DNA of 42,561 nt from Nitrosomonadales bacterium (GTDB lineage: Bacteria > Pseudomonadota > Gammaproteobacteria > Burkholderiales > Gallionellaceae), in contig JACPYR010000002.1 of NCBI GenBank assembly GCA_016195965.1, forward strand, positions 1 through 42,561, written 5' to 3'. Positions 26,057-35,066 of this stretch are shown piece by piece. The position numbers and the translations under genes were made by a program. Position 1 is the stretch's first letter; each line of letters starts with the position of its first letter. Below the pieces are notes generated by a model. The model saw nothing but the letters and a program-made list of their open reading frames with translations, had not been told where the DNA came from and searched no databases.

Positions 26057-26704
26057 ATGCCCACCCGCATATGTTTCATCCGCCACGGCGAGACCGATTG
26101 GAACGCGACCAAGCGCATCCAGGGGCAGGCGGATATTCCATTGAACGAGACCGGTCGCGCGCAGGCGCAGGCGATGGCTTTAAACGTGGCGCATGATGAG
26201 TTTTCTGCGGTCTATAGCAGCGACCTGATCCGTGCCGTTGATACCGCGCAGATGGTCGCGGTAAGGCGGGGCCTTGAAATCCATCAACTGCCGCAACTGC
26301 GCGAGCGCCACTTCGGGATATTCCAGGGCATCACGGCGGATGAGGGGGCGCGGCGTTATGCCCAGGCTTACGCGCATTACAAGGCGCGAGATGTAGACTA
26401 TGATTTTGAAACAGGCGAGAGCCTGAGAGATTTTGCAAGGCGCGTCTATGAGGCGGTCGAGTTGATGACGCGACATCACCGCAATCAGGCTATCGTCGCG
26501 ATCTGTCATGCCGGCGTGCTTGACATCGTTTACCGCAAGGCCACCGGCAGGCCGTTGCAAGCCCCGCGCGATTTTCCTATTCGCAACTGCGCGCTCAACT
26601 GGTTTCGCTGCGATGATCATGGCGGCGATGAACGGCGCTGGCATCTGGAGGCATGGGATAACCACCCATACCTCGCCCAGGTACCGATCGAATCAGTAGA
26701 GTAA
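26057..26704 (+). CDS. Histidine phosphatase family protein (phosphoglycerate mutase-like)
   Basis: Phosphoryl-transfer enzyme using a phosphohistidine intermediate. The RHGETDWN motif near the N terminus gives the nucleophilic His, the SSDLIRAVDTAQ segment and Glu of LRERHFGIFQG follow, and the second His is in CHAGVLDIVYR. The 215-residue size fits GpmB, CobC or broad-specificity phosphatases; the substrate cannot be told from sequence. It has an AGAGGTGA ribosome site, lies 19 bases after the aminopeptidase and is probably co-transcribed. A small mobile element begins at its stop codon. Confidence 0.9.
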   Translation: MPTRICFIRHGETDWNATKRIQGQADIPLNETGRAQAQAMALNVAHDEFSAVYSSDLIRAVDTAQMVAVRRGLEIHQLPQLRERHFGIFQGITADEGARRYAQAYAHYKARDVDYDFETGESLRDFARRVYEAVELMTRHHRNQAIVAICHAGVLDIVYRKATGRPLQAPRDFPIRNCALNWFRCDDHGGDERRWHLEAWDNHPYLAQVPIESVE

Positions 26705-26847
26705 AGGGCATTTCAAAAAATCCACATTTCATCCCAACTACTGTGTTGCGAAAAACATTTCTTGCTTACATATCATACATATGCGGCGCGGCGAAATTTT
26801 TTTCGCGCCTTGTATTTGGGCGAACTCTGAATTTTTAGAAGTGCCCT
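26705..26847. mobile_element. Second MITE-like element with TAAA target duplication
   Basis: The ends AGGGCATTTCAAAAAATC and the complement of AGGGCACTTCTAAAAATT form an 18-bp imperfect terminal repeat. TAAA flanks both sides (26702-26705 and 26847-26850), as expected for a 4-bp target duplication of a GGGC...GCCC element. An internal GC-rich hairpin (GGCGCGGCGAAA / TTTCGCGCC) could also terminate transcription in both directions. It has no coding capacity. The left TAAA includes the stop codon of the phosphatase gene. Confidence 0.65.
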
Positions 26848-26860
26848 AAAGCTGCTCGAT

Positions 26861-27676
26861 TCATTCGGTCACTTTCGGCAGCCAAGGCCGCACGGCTTGT
26901 TCCGACCACTCCCACAATTGTTGCGCCAAACGCCGATCCAGTGCCAGCGCTGCGGGCGAGACGGCAGCGCAGTTGTCGAAGTATTTGCCGGATACGTCCT
27001 TGATGCCGGATGAGATGGCGAGATACACCGGGGTACGCGCACCATGGGCAACGGTATCTCCCGCGATATCAAAAGCGGCGTGCAGCAGTTTGGTGGAAAT
27101 CACGCCCGGATGCAGGCCGTTGGAGCAAAGCCACGGTTCGCGTCGTGCCAGGTGATTGGCGAACAGCAGATTGGCCAGCTTGGAATTTGCATAGGCTTGA
27201 TAACCATCGAAGCGGCGCTCGCAGTTCAGGTTGTCGAATTCGATGCGACCTCCCGCATGCACCATGGAACTGACCGTGATTACGCGCGGCCCCGTCGATT
27301 TTTTAAGCAGCGGCAGCAATAGATTGGTGAGCAGGAAATGCGCGAGGTGGTTTACCGCCAGCGTTATCTCAAAGCCGTCTCGGGAGAGTTTGCGCCCGGT
27401 CATGTACACCCCGGCATTGTTGATCAGCACATCCAGTCGCGGCTGCCGCGCCGCGAGCTCATGCGCCATGCGCGCAACTGCAGTGAGATCGGCCAGGTCG
27501 GCATGTACGGTTTGCAGCACGGCATTCGGTGCGGTACGCCGGATTACATCTCGGGCGCGCAGCACTCTTTCTTCGCTGCGACCATGCAACACGATTTCAT
27601 GTCCCGACCTTGCCAGTTCTTGTGCAGTTTCAAGACCGATGCCGTCGGTCGCGCCGGTGATGAGGATGGTTTTCAT
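26861..27676 (-). CDS. Short-chain dehydrogenase/reductase
   Basis: NAD(P)-dependent oxidoreductase of the SDR superfamily; substrate unknown. The cofactor motif TGATDGIG is at residues 7-14, NNAG is in LDVLINNAGVYM, the catalytic Ser is in ITVSSMVH, and the YxxxK pair is in YQAYANSKLANLL. The overall pattern (271 residues, GRSEERV after the Rossmann turn) resembles the retinol-dehydrogenase/WWOX-like branch. Arg in HGRS favours NADPH. It begins 2 bases after the acylphosphatase stop, so the two form an operon. Confidence 0.92.
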   Translation of the reverse strand: MKTILITGATDGIGLETAQELARSGHEIVLHGRSEERVLRARDVIRRTAPNAVLQTVHADLADLTAVARMAHELAARQPRLDVLINNAGVYMTGRKLSRDGFEITLAVNHLAHFLLTNLLLPLLKKSTGPRVITVSSMVHAGGRIEFDNLNCERRFDGYQAYANSKLANLLFANHLARREPWLCSNGLHPGVISTKLLHAAFDIAGDTVAHGARTPVYLAISSGIKDVSGKYFDNCAAVSPAALALDRRLAQQLWEWSEQAVRPWLPKVTE

Positions 27677-27678
27677 GA

Positions 27679-27966
27679 TCAGCGAAGGCTTTCAAAGCCG
27701 GTGTAATTGCCCTGATCCGGTTCGACTTCAACACGTTCCACTTGCGCAAATTCCGGGCCGCGATGCGCCCAGCGCACGATGGCATCGACGGCGGCGGCAT
27801 CGCCCTGCACGGCAGCCTCCACTGCGCCATCGCTGCGGTTGCGCACCCAGCCTGTGATGCCCAGCCTTTGCGCTTCGCGGCGCATCGAGTCGCGGAAGAA
27901 CACGCCCTGCACGCGACCGTGGATGATGAGTCGTAGTGTCTGCTTTGATTTTTCTTGAGCGGCCAT
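27679..27966 (-). CDS. Acylphosphatase
   Basis: Hydrolyses carboxyl-phosphate bonds of acylphosphates. The 95-residue protein has the phosphate-binding loop and catalytic Arg in [13 protein letters not shown] and the catalytic Asn in [13 protein letters not shown], both diagnostic, and ends in YTGFESLR. The start chosen (MAAQEKSKQ) gives the usual length; the frame stays open far upstream, but that part shows no family similarity. It is translated just ahead of the SDR gene with a 2-base gap. Confidence 0.93.
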   Translation of the reverse strand: MAAQEKSKQTLRLIIHGRVQGVFFRDSMRREAQRLGITGWVRNRSDGAVEAAVQGDAAAVDAIVRWAHRGPEFAQVERVEVEPDQGNYTGFESLR

Positions 27967-28207
27967 CGGTTTAAAGGGTGGAGCAAACTTTGCAGGATCG
28001 GATAGCAATTCCAGCCAGATTAGCCAGACAACTGTAATGCCCACTCTACCAATATTGCATTGGGTAAGAAAACTGTAAGGTTCAGCGGCTACCATAAACA
28101 ACAGTGCAGGAAATGTAAACACCATTGCAATTGGGCAGCGGTAGCTATCCAACTGAAACATGAAGCCAACTGAGATACGAAGAAATTCTGGATAATGAGC
28201 AACGAGC

Positions 28208-30496
28208 ATGAAAAATAGAATGTTGATTGCTGTGGCCGCCGTGTTTTGCCTGCTAGGTTTAAGCAGTTGCGGCGGCGGGAGCGGAAGTAGCAAAGGCAGC
28301 GCTGTTTCTGTTAATGCTACAGCCACCACCACAGCACAAAGCTTAACGGTTGGAACGGCAATGGCCAGCTTTTCGCCATTAACCCCCAGCGGTGGCGCAT
28401 TGCCGTATACCTACAGCTATACCGGCACATTGCCCGCGGGGCTAAACTTCAGCGCCACAACTGGTGTAGTGTCGGGCACACCCACCTCCACCTATGCGAC
28501 GGCGAGCCTGATCTTCTCGGTCAAGGATGCCAACAATATCGTGTCGAACACGACCAGTACCGTGCTCTTTACCGTGGGCGCGGCCTCAGCCAATATTGTT
28601 GCGACAGCGACAACCACACCACAAAATTTGACTGTTGGAACGGCAATGGCCAGCTTCTCGCCATTAACCCCCAGCGGTGGCACATTGCCGTATACCTACA
28701 GCTACATAGGCACGTTGCCGACGGGGTTGAGCTTTAACACCGCTACCGGTGCGGTGACAGGGACGCCTGCCGGTACCTATGCAACGGCGAGCCTGATCTT
28801 TTTGGTCAGGGATGCGAATAATGTTGTGGCCAGCACGACCAGTACCGTGCTCTTTACCGTGGGCGCGGCCTCCGCCAATATTGTTGCGACAGCGACAACT
28901 ACACCACAAAATTTGACCGTTGGAACGGCAATGGCCAGTTTCTCGCCTTTAGTCCCCAGCGGTGGCGTATTGCCGTATACCTACAGCTACATAGGGACGT
29001 TGCCGACGGGGTTGAGCTTTAACGCCGCTACTGGTGCGGTGACCGGTACGCCAACTGCTCCCTATGCAACGGCGAGCCTGATCTTCTCGGTCAAGGATGC
29101 CAATAATGTCGTGGCCAGCACGACCAGTACCGTGCTCTTTACCGTGGGCGCGGCCTCGACCAATGTTGTTGCGATCGCCACTACCACTGCACAGAATCTG
29201 ACGGCTGGCACGGCAATGGCCAGCTTCTTGCCCTTAACCCCCAGCGGGGGGGTATTGCCGTATACCTACAGCTATACCGGCACATTGCCGACGGGGTTGA
29301 GCTTTAGCGCCAGTACCGGCGCGGTGACGGGGACGCCTGCCGTTGCCTATGCCGCAGCGAACCTGGTTTTTTCGGTCAAGGACGCCAACAATGTGGTGGC
29401 AAGCACGACCAGCACCGTGAGCTTTAGCGTAGTTCCCGCGCCTGTTGCGGCGACAGATCTGGATGCGTTTAACGCAGGCTACGCCGCATACCTCGCCAAG
29501 GATTATGCGGGAGCTGCGGTTAAATTCGATGCGATGATTCTTGCATACCCGAACAGTACCCTGCTCGGTTCGGCCTATTATTACCTGGGCAAAAGCCTCT
29601 ACCACTTGAACGATTTATCCGGAGCCATCGCGAAATTCGACATGGTGCTGAATCATTACCCGTCCAACTCTTTTGTAGATCATGCGCTGTTCTGGAAGGG
29701 CAAGAGCGTGCAAAAGCAAGGAAAAATTCAATTCGCAGCCGGGAACCTGACTGGTGCGGCAACCCTGTTTGCGAATGCGCGAACCATCTATCTGCTGGTG
29801 ATCAGCGGCTATCCGAGTACTACCCTGGTGCCCGATTGCCGCTATGAGATCGCCCTGACTTACTTCGACGAGAAGAGATACGCTGAAGCCCTGCCTTTGT
29901 TTCAGGCGGTTCTGACCAACTATCCGGCTGCGACCATAGCCGATGGCGCACAGTATCACTACGCGCGTTCTATCCACGCGCTGGCGCATGCCGCCGTAGC
30001 GGGTTATTCCTTTACACAGGCGCGCACCGAGTACGGCAAGTTGATGACAGGCTACCCTGCCAGCATGTGGGTCGACCATGCACAGTATCAAATAGGCAAG
30101 ACGTATTATGATGAAACCAACTACAGCACCGCGCTGGTGGAGCTGAACAAGGTGTTGACGAATTACCCGGCGTCGACCGTTGCCGATGGGGCGCAGTACT
30201 ATATAGCACGCTCGATGCACGCTCTTGCACTCACTGTGCCGCCGCCCTATACCCTGCAGCAGGCGCGTGACGAATACGGCAAGATGAAGAACTATCCCCT
30301 CAGTATCTTTGTCGATAATGCCGCGTTCTATGCGGCGTTCACCTATCACGACGCTACACAGTGCACGCTTGAGCTTACAGCTTTGAAGGCCTTTGTGGCA
30401 GCGTATCCGCTCAGTACCTTTGTGGCATCCGCCAACACTCATATCGGCGATCTTGCCCTCATTCCACCCGTGACACATACGGCCTGTATTCCATAG
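28208..30496 (+). CDS. Lipoprotein with four Ig-like repeats and C-terminal TPR repeats
   Basis: A 762-residue predicted lipoprotein: signal peptide with lipobox LSSC (C21), then a Gly/Ser linker. Four near-identical ~95-residue Ig-like modules follow (residues ~37-416; [43 protein letters not shown] and [15 protein letters not shown] in each), of the He_PIG or putative-Ig type. The C-terminal half consists of TPR-like repeats resembling YbgF/outer-membrane assembly lipoproteins ([49 protein letters not shown]). It is probably an outer-membrane-anchored scaffold. The 241-bp gap before it holds no recognised feature. Its place just upstream of the envelope cluster suggests, but does not prove, a shared role. 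Confidence 0.8.
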   Translation: MKNRMLIAVAAVFCLLGLSSCGGGSGSSKGSAVSVNATATTTAQSLTVGTAMASFSPLTPSGGALPYTYSYTGTLPAGLNFSATTGVVSGTPTSTYATASLIFSVKDANNIVSNTTSTVLFTVGAASANIVATATTTPQNLTVGTAMASFSPLTPSGGTLPYTYSYIGTLPTGLSFNTATGAVTGTPAGTYATASLIFLVRDANNVVASTTSTVLFTVGAASANIVATATTTPQNLTVGTAMASFSPLVPSGGVLPYTYSYIGTLPTGLSFNAATGAVTGTPTAPYATASLIFSVKDANNVVASTTSTVLFTVGAASTNVVAIATTTAQNLTAGTAMASFLPLTPSGGVLPYTYSYTGTLPTGLSFSASTGAVTGTPAVAYAAANLVFSVKDANNVVASTTSTVSFSVVPAPVAATDLDAFNAGYAAYLAKDYAGAAVKFDAMILAYPNSTLLGSAYYYLGKSLYHLNDLSGAIAKFDMVLNHYPSNSFVDHALFWKGKSVQKQGKIQFAAGNLTGAATLFANARTIYLLVISGYPSTTLVPDCRYEIALTYFDEKRYAEALPLFQAVLTNYPAATIADGAQYHYARSIHALAHAAVAGYSFTQARTEYGKLMTGYPASMWVDHAQYQIGKTYYDETNYSTALVELNKVLTNYPASTVADGAQYYIARSMHALALTVPPPYTLQQARDEYGKMKNYPLSIFVDNAAFYAAFTYHDATQCTLELTALKAFVAAYPLSTFVASANTHIGDLALIPPVTHTACIP
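28316..29455 (+). repeat. Four tandem 285-bp repeats encoding Ig-like modules
   Basis: The landmark ATGGCCAGCTT recurs at 28361, 28646, 28931 and 29216 (with minor changes), giving an exact 285-bp period (95 codons). High nucleotide identity between units implies recent duplication or gene conversion, and the copy number could vary between strains without breaking the frame. Confidence 0.85.
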
Positions 30497-30585
30497 CATG
30501 GTGAGCATGACTGAATATCGCTGCAATCACCGGAGACAGCTTTTCCGGAAAAGTCGTATATGTCTTTTTGCATTGCTAAATTCTG

Positions 30586-32211
30586 ATGACAAGCAATAAT
30601 TCCGGTGGAATTCGGCGCAACGTATACCTCCTGGTACTCGCCATCATGGTGTTGCTGCCGGTGAGCGTGGCCGCTTATAAGCTTTATGTTCTCGATTATC
30701 CCTTGGCGGGATTGATTCCGACAACATCGTATAAAGTTGAAGTCAGCATGCAGGTTGACGGTCATGGCGAAGATATCAGCATTCATACTTATCTCCCTAA
30801 AACCGATTCGCGCCAAACCATCGACAACGAGCTGAATTCTTCCGGCATTTTCACTTCGGAACTGAAGTCTGATCCGCTTAACCGCGAGGTGTTCTGGAAG
30901 GCCGAGAATGTGCGCGGTCAGCAAGGGGTGCTGTACACATATACGGTGCATTCACGCCATGTGCAATTTAACATTCCCTCAGACCTGCCTATCCCCGATT
31001 CTTATCCAGCGGTGCTTGCCCCTTATCTCGCGGACGAGCCCGGCCTGCAGCGGGATGATCCGCAGATCGCAGCCGCGTTGCGCAAAATCGTCCCGGCAGA
31101 AAAACCGACGATACTGGATGCGCTAACACGTATTCACCGCCACTTGCAGGACAATCTGGCCAACCGGAATTTTTCCGGTTACACCGACGCATTGACGGCG
31201 CTCAAGCTGGGTGAGGCAAGCTGCAATGGCAAAAGCCGTTTATTTGTTTCTATGGCGCGCAAGCTGAATATCCCGGCCCGCCTGGTGGGCGGGCTGATCA
31301 TGCAGCAGGGCAGCAAGCGCACCACCCACCAATGGGTAGAAATTTATGTAAACGGCTACTGGGTGCCGTTCGATACCATCAACGATCACTTTGCCGAAAT
31401 TCCCGCGCATTATCTGACGCTCTACTATGGCGATCTGGCTTTGTTCAAGCACACCTCGAATGTTAACTTCCAGTATTTCTTCAACGTCACCAAACAACTG
31501 GTGCAGCAGCGCGATGTGCAGAACGCGCTGAGCCAGTCGATGCTGAACGTCACCAATTTTTACGCGTTCTTCGAGCGGATCGGCATTCCGCAGAACCTGC
31601 TCAAGATACTGCTGATGCTGCCGCTCGGCGCGCTGGTGACCGTGGTGTTCCGCAATGTGATCGGTTTGGAGACGTTCGGCACCTTCCTTCCGGCGCTGAT
31701 CGCCTCGGCGGCGCGCGATACCGGATTGATGTGGGGCATCGCCGGTTTTCTGATGATCATTCTGGTGTCGGCGCTGGTGCGCAGGGCGCTCGACTGGCTG
31801 CAATTGCTGCATTCGCCCAAGATGGCCATCATGCTGACCACTGTGGTCATCGTGATGATGGCGATCACGGTGGGCGGTGTGCAACTCGGCTTGTTCGAAC
31901 TGGCGCACATGACCCTGTTCCCGATCGCAATATTGGCGATCACCGCCGAACGCGTTGCGCTGATGGAGGCCGAGCAGGGCGCGATGAAAGTCGCGAACAT
32001 CACTTTCATGACGCTCATCGTGATCGCCGCCTGCTATGCGGTGATGGAATCGTTGTTCATGCAGAGCCTGATACTCGCCTTCCCCGAATTGCTGCTGGTG
32101 GTGATCGCGCTGAATCTTTGGCTGGGCAAGTGGATAGGCATCCGGGTATTGGAATTTGTGCGTTTCCGCCGCTTGATCATGAGTCCGCAGGAAGCGGCCG
32201 GCAGGACATGA
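30586..32211 (+). CDS. 7TM protein fused to a transglutaminase-like domain
   Basis: A 541-residue inner-membrane protein. An N-terminal helix (~13-33) is followed by a periplasmic domain with a transglutaminase-like core, then about seven helices (~345-525, LLKILLMLPLGALVTVVF onward). It belongs to the family usually called an inactive transglutaminase fused to 7TM helices. Here C213 (ASCNGKSR), H248 (THQWVEIY) and D263 (PFDTIND) are all present with normal spacing, so activity cannot be ruled out. Its stop overlaps the next gene (ATGA). Members typically sit beside an alpha-L-glutamate-ligase-like gene, as here. The substrate is unknown. Confidence 0.85.
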   Translation: MTSNNSGGIRRNVYLLVLAIMVLLPVSVAAYKLYVLDYPLAGLIPTTSYKVEVSMQVDGHGEDISIHTYLPKTDSRQTIDNELNSSGIFTSELKSDPLNREVFWKAENVRGQQGVLYTYTVHSRHVQFNIPSDLPIPDSYPAVLAPYLADEPGLQRDDPQIAAALRKIVPAEKPTILDALTRIHRHLQDNLANRNFSGYTDALTALKLGEASCNGKSRLFVSMARKLNIPARLVGGLIMQQGSKRTTHQWVEIYVNGYWVPFDTINDHFAEIPAHYLTLYYGDLALFKHTSNVNFQYFFNVTKQLVQQRDVQNALSQSMLNVTNFYAFFERIGIPQNLLKILLMLPLGALVTVVFRNVIGLETFGTFLPALIASAARDTGLMWGIAGFLMIILVSALVRRALDWLQLLHSPKMAIMLTTVVIVMMAITVGGVQLGLFELAHMTLFPIAILAITAERVALMEAEQGAMKVANITFMTLIVIAACYAVMESLFMQSLILAFPELLLVVIALNLWLGKWIGIRVLEFVRFRRLIMSPQEAAGRT

Positions 32212-33125
32212 AATTGCTGCGGGAATTTTTTTCGCGGATGAGCGATACGCGCGCGCGCGCCGCTACCGTGCTGTCGATGAACCGGCGCAACCTGCATTAC
32301 ATCTACACGCGCAACCAGCGCAAACATTTCCCGCTGGCGGACGACAAGCTGCTCGCCAAAGAAATTCTGGTCGCGGCAGGCGTGCGCATGCCTGAGACCT
32401 ATCTCACCTACAGCTATTTTTACGAGCTGCGCAATCTGGAGCGCGAGCTCGGTGCATACCATGACTTCGTCATCAAGCCGGCGCAAGGCAGCGGCGGCAA
32501 CGGCATCATCGTGATCGTGGGGCGCAGCGGCAGTGACTGGCTGGGCATCAGCGGAAAGATTTATACCCTGTACGATTTGCAAAAACATATCTCGGACATC
32601 ATATTCGGTATTTATTCTTTCGATCTGGGCGACCGCGCCATCATCGAAAGCCGCATCACGCAACATGCCGAGATGCAGGAGCTAAGCCCGCTCGGGCTGG
32701 CCGATGTGCGCGTCATCATGTGCGACGATATCCCGGTCATGTCGATGACACGCATTCCGACCCGCCAATCCGACGGCAAGGCGAATTTGCATCAGGGCGC
32801 GCTCGGCGTTGCAATAGATATCGTCACCGGCATCACCACGCATGGACGTTTTTTGGGCCAGCCCATAGTCAACCATCCGGACAGCGGCATACACCTGATA
32901 GGCCGCGCTTTGCCGTATTGGCCGGAGGTCATCGAGCTTGCGCGGCTAGCGGCGCGGTCGGTGCCGCTCAAATATCTGGGCGTGGACATTTCGATTTCGC
33001 CGGACGGTCCGCAACTGCTTGAAATCAACGTCAGGCCGGGGCTGGAAATACAGAATGTGAATGAGCGCGGCATGTTGTCGATACTCCAGGCCATGACGAT
33101 GCAGGGGAGTGACGATGAGCAATAA
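32208..33125 (+). CDS. ATP-grasp ligase, alpha-L-glutamate ligase-like (RimK-related)
   Basis: A 305-residue cytosolic ATP-grasp enzyme related to RimK, expected to join an amino acid to a carboxyl group by an acyl-phosphate intermediate. Recognisable parts are the ATP-lysine segment HDFVIKPAQGSGGNGIIVI, the SDIIFGIYSFDLGDRAIIES region, the DVRVIM strand, and the Mg-binding PQLLEINVRPGLEIQNVNERG. The start codon overlaps the previous stop by 4 bases, giving translational coupling. Pairing with the 7TM-transglutaminase gene is a known arrangement; the acceptor molecule is unknown. Confidence 0.88.
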   Translation: MKLLREFFSRMSDTRARAATVLSMNRRNLHYIYTRNQRKHFPLADDKLLAKEILVAAGVRMPETYLTYSYFYELRNLERELGAYHDFVIKPAQGSGGNGIIVIVGRSGSDWLGISGKIYTLYDLQKHISDIIFGIYSFDLGDRAIIESRITQHAEMQELSPLGLADVRVIMCDDIPVMSMTRIPTRQSDGKANLHQGALGVAIDIVTGITTHGRFLGQPIVNHPDSGIHLIGRALPYWPEVIELARLAARSVPLKYLGVDISISPDGPQLLEINVRPGLEIQNVNERGMLSILQAMTMQGSDDEQ

Positions 33126-35031
33126 CGGCTCACTATGGATGCGGCTGTTCCGGGAAAGTTTTGTACCCGTGATTATCGTGATTCTGGGCATCTTCCTGAT
33201 GCTGTTGTATGTGCAGTTTCGCGCCGAGTACGATGCGCGCAGGGTGATCGTCATCGATATCCCTGCGGAGGCGGCATCGGTGCTTGAAGGAGATGCGTCT
33301 GAAGCAGCGGATACCACGGGGGGCTCAGAGCATGAAGCATCCGGCGCGGCAGATCCCGAGCAGCAACGCGCACGCGCGTTGATGGCCCAGAAAAATTGGC
33401 CGGAAGCCGAGAAGCTCTACCTGGGCATTCTGGCGCGCCAGCGTAGCTCGCGCGCGCTCAAGGATCTCGGTATTTTATATTTGAAGAAAGGCGAGCTGCC
33501 GCGCGCGCTCGAATATTTCAACAAGGCGGTCGCCGCCAATCCGGCGGACACCAGCGCATTGTTCAATCGCGCGCGGGCGCTTGCCCGCAGCGGACGCACG
33601 CGCGAAGCGATCGATGGCTACCGCGCGTTGATGGCCAAGCAGCCGAATCATTTCGCCGGGCAATACAATCTGGCGGAACTGTTAATCAAGCAGGGCGACA
33701 AGGTGGCCGGCGCGGCGGCGATGGAGGCGGCCGCAAAATTGGGCAGCGGCAGCCACAAGGCGAATGCGCTGTATAGCTTGGGGCAGGTGCGGCACGAGTT
33801 GGGGCAGAACGATGCGGCGGCGAAGGCATTCGAGTCCGCGATTCGCCTGCAACCGGGGTCACCCGCACCGCGTGTGGGGCTCGTGACTCTGGAGCCGGAT
33901 ACCCCGGAAAGCCGCGTTCGAGCACTGGCCCAGTACCGCAAGATATTGGAGCTTGCGCCCAATTATGCGCCGGCGCTGGTCAACATGGCGGCGATACTGA
34001 ACGCGCAGAATAAGCGCCACGAGGCGGAGCAGGCTTTGCGCCAGGCGATCCAGTTCGATCCCGAGGATATTGCCGCCCATATTAATCTCGGCTTGATGTT
34101 GTTGGAACACAAGCGATGGCAGGATGCGCGCACCGAATTCGAGTGGGTGCTGCAACATGATGCGACACGCGCGAGCGCCCATTTCAACCTGGGGCGAGTA
34201 GCGTATGCCGAGAAAGATTACGACAACGCGATCAACTCATATCAGGCTGCACTGAAAACGGCTTCAGGCGAATATCCCGAAGCGCAACTCAATCTGGGTC
34301 TAACTTATTCGGCCAAGAACGATTACGTCGCGGCACTGGCCGCATATGAAGCGGCGCTGAAGACCAGAAAGGAATACCCGGAGGCCTGGTACAACATGGG
34401 CATGGTTTATTTGCGCCAGAATAAAAACGAGCAGGCCGAAAATGCCTTCAACAATGCGGTGCGTCTGTGGCCGGAATACGAGCAGGCATGGTTCAATCTT
34501 GGCGTGGTCTATGGCAACTCCGGTCGCGACCAGGAGGCGGTGGACGCCTACCGCAAAGCCTTGAGCATCCGCCCGGATTATCCGCAGGCCCAGCTCAACC
34601 TTGCGGTGCGTTACGCAAAACGCAAAGAGTACACCGAGGCGATTCGACTGTATCGGGAGATTCTGGCGCATGACGAATCTTATGCGGTGGCGTGGTTCGA
34701 TCTGGGCAGCGCTTACATCGGCAATCGCCAACCTGCCGAAGCGGTAGCGGCATTGCGTAAGGCTGTCGAACTTGATCCGAGCAATACCAAGACATTGCGC
34801 TTTCTCGGGCGCGCATTGCTGCTGGATAAAAAAGAAAGCGAGGCGGTGCAGGTTCTGCAAAACGCCGTTGCCGCAGATCCTGCCGATGCGCGCCTGCGCC
34901 TCGAGCTTGCGCGTGCATTGCGCCAGAACGGCCGGGCGGACGATGCCAGTGTCGAGCTGGCAAAGGCAAGGCAGCTGGATCCCAAGCTACGCGGGATCGA
35001 AGGGGAGATGCAAAACTCCGAAGAGCAGTGA
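33115..35031 (+). CDS. Membrane-anchored TPR protein
   Basis: A 638-residue protein with one N-terminal membrane helix (~14-35, FVPVIIVILGIFLMLLYVQF). After a low-complexity Glu/Ala region come about fourteen TPR units filling the rest (AEKLYLGILARQRSSRALKDLGILYLKKGELPRALEYFNKAV and onward). The TPR array is predicted to be periplasmic and to serve as a docking scaffold. The ATG at 33115 has a GGGGAG ribosome site; a GTG at 33109 is a less likely start. It overlaps the ligase gene by 11 bases and is the third member of the four-gene cluster. Confidence 0.87.
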   Translation: MSNNGSLWMRLFRESFVPVIIVILGIFLMLLYVQFRAEYDARRVIVIDIPAEAASVLEGDASEAADTTGGSEHEASGAADPEQQRARALMAQKNWPEAEKLYLGILARQRSSRALKDLGILYLKKGELPRALEYFNKAVAANPADTSALFNRARALARSGRTREAIDGYRALMAKQPNHFAGQYNLAELLIKQGDKVAGAAAMEAAAKLGSGSHKANALYSLGQVRHELGQNDAAAKAFESAIRLQPGSPAPRVGLVTLEPDTPESRVRALAQYRKILELAPNYAPALVNMAAILNAQNKRHEAEQALRQAIQFDPEDIAAHINLGLMLLEHKRWQDARTEFEWVLQHDATRASAHFNLGRVAYAEKDYDNAINSYQAALKTASGEYPEAQLNLGLTYSAKNDYVAALAAYEAALKTRKEYPEAWYNMGMVYLRQNKNEQAENAFNNAVRLWPEYEQAWFNLGVVYGNSGRDQEAVDAYRKALSIRPDYPQAQLNLAVRYAKRKEYTEAIRLYREILAHDESYAVAWFDLGSAYIGNRQPAEAVAALRKAVELDPSNTKTLRFLGRALLLDKKESEAVQVLQNAVAADPADARLRLELARALRQNGRADDASVELAKARQLDPKLRGIEGEMQNSEEQ

Positions 35032-35066
35032 ACATCAACACTTTAAATTTTTAAGGGAACTTTTAT

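Noticed and set aside
27967..28332. N-terminal extension of the acylphosphatase
   Set aside because: The family domain starts right after MAAQEKSK. The upstream residues overlap the promoter region and start of the lipoprotein gene on the other strand.
28316..29455. CRISPR or satellite array
   Set aside because: The 285-bp units are in-frame Ig-like modules of one lipoprotein gene.
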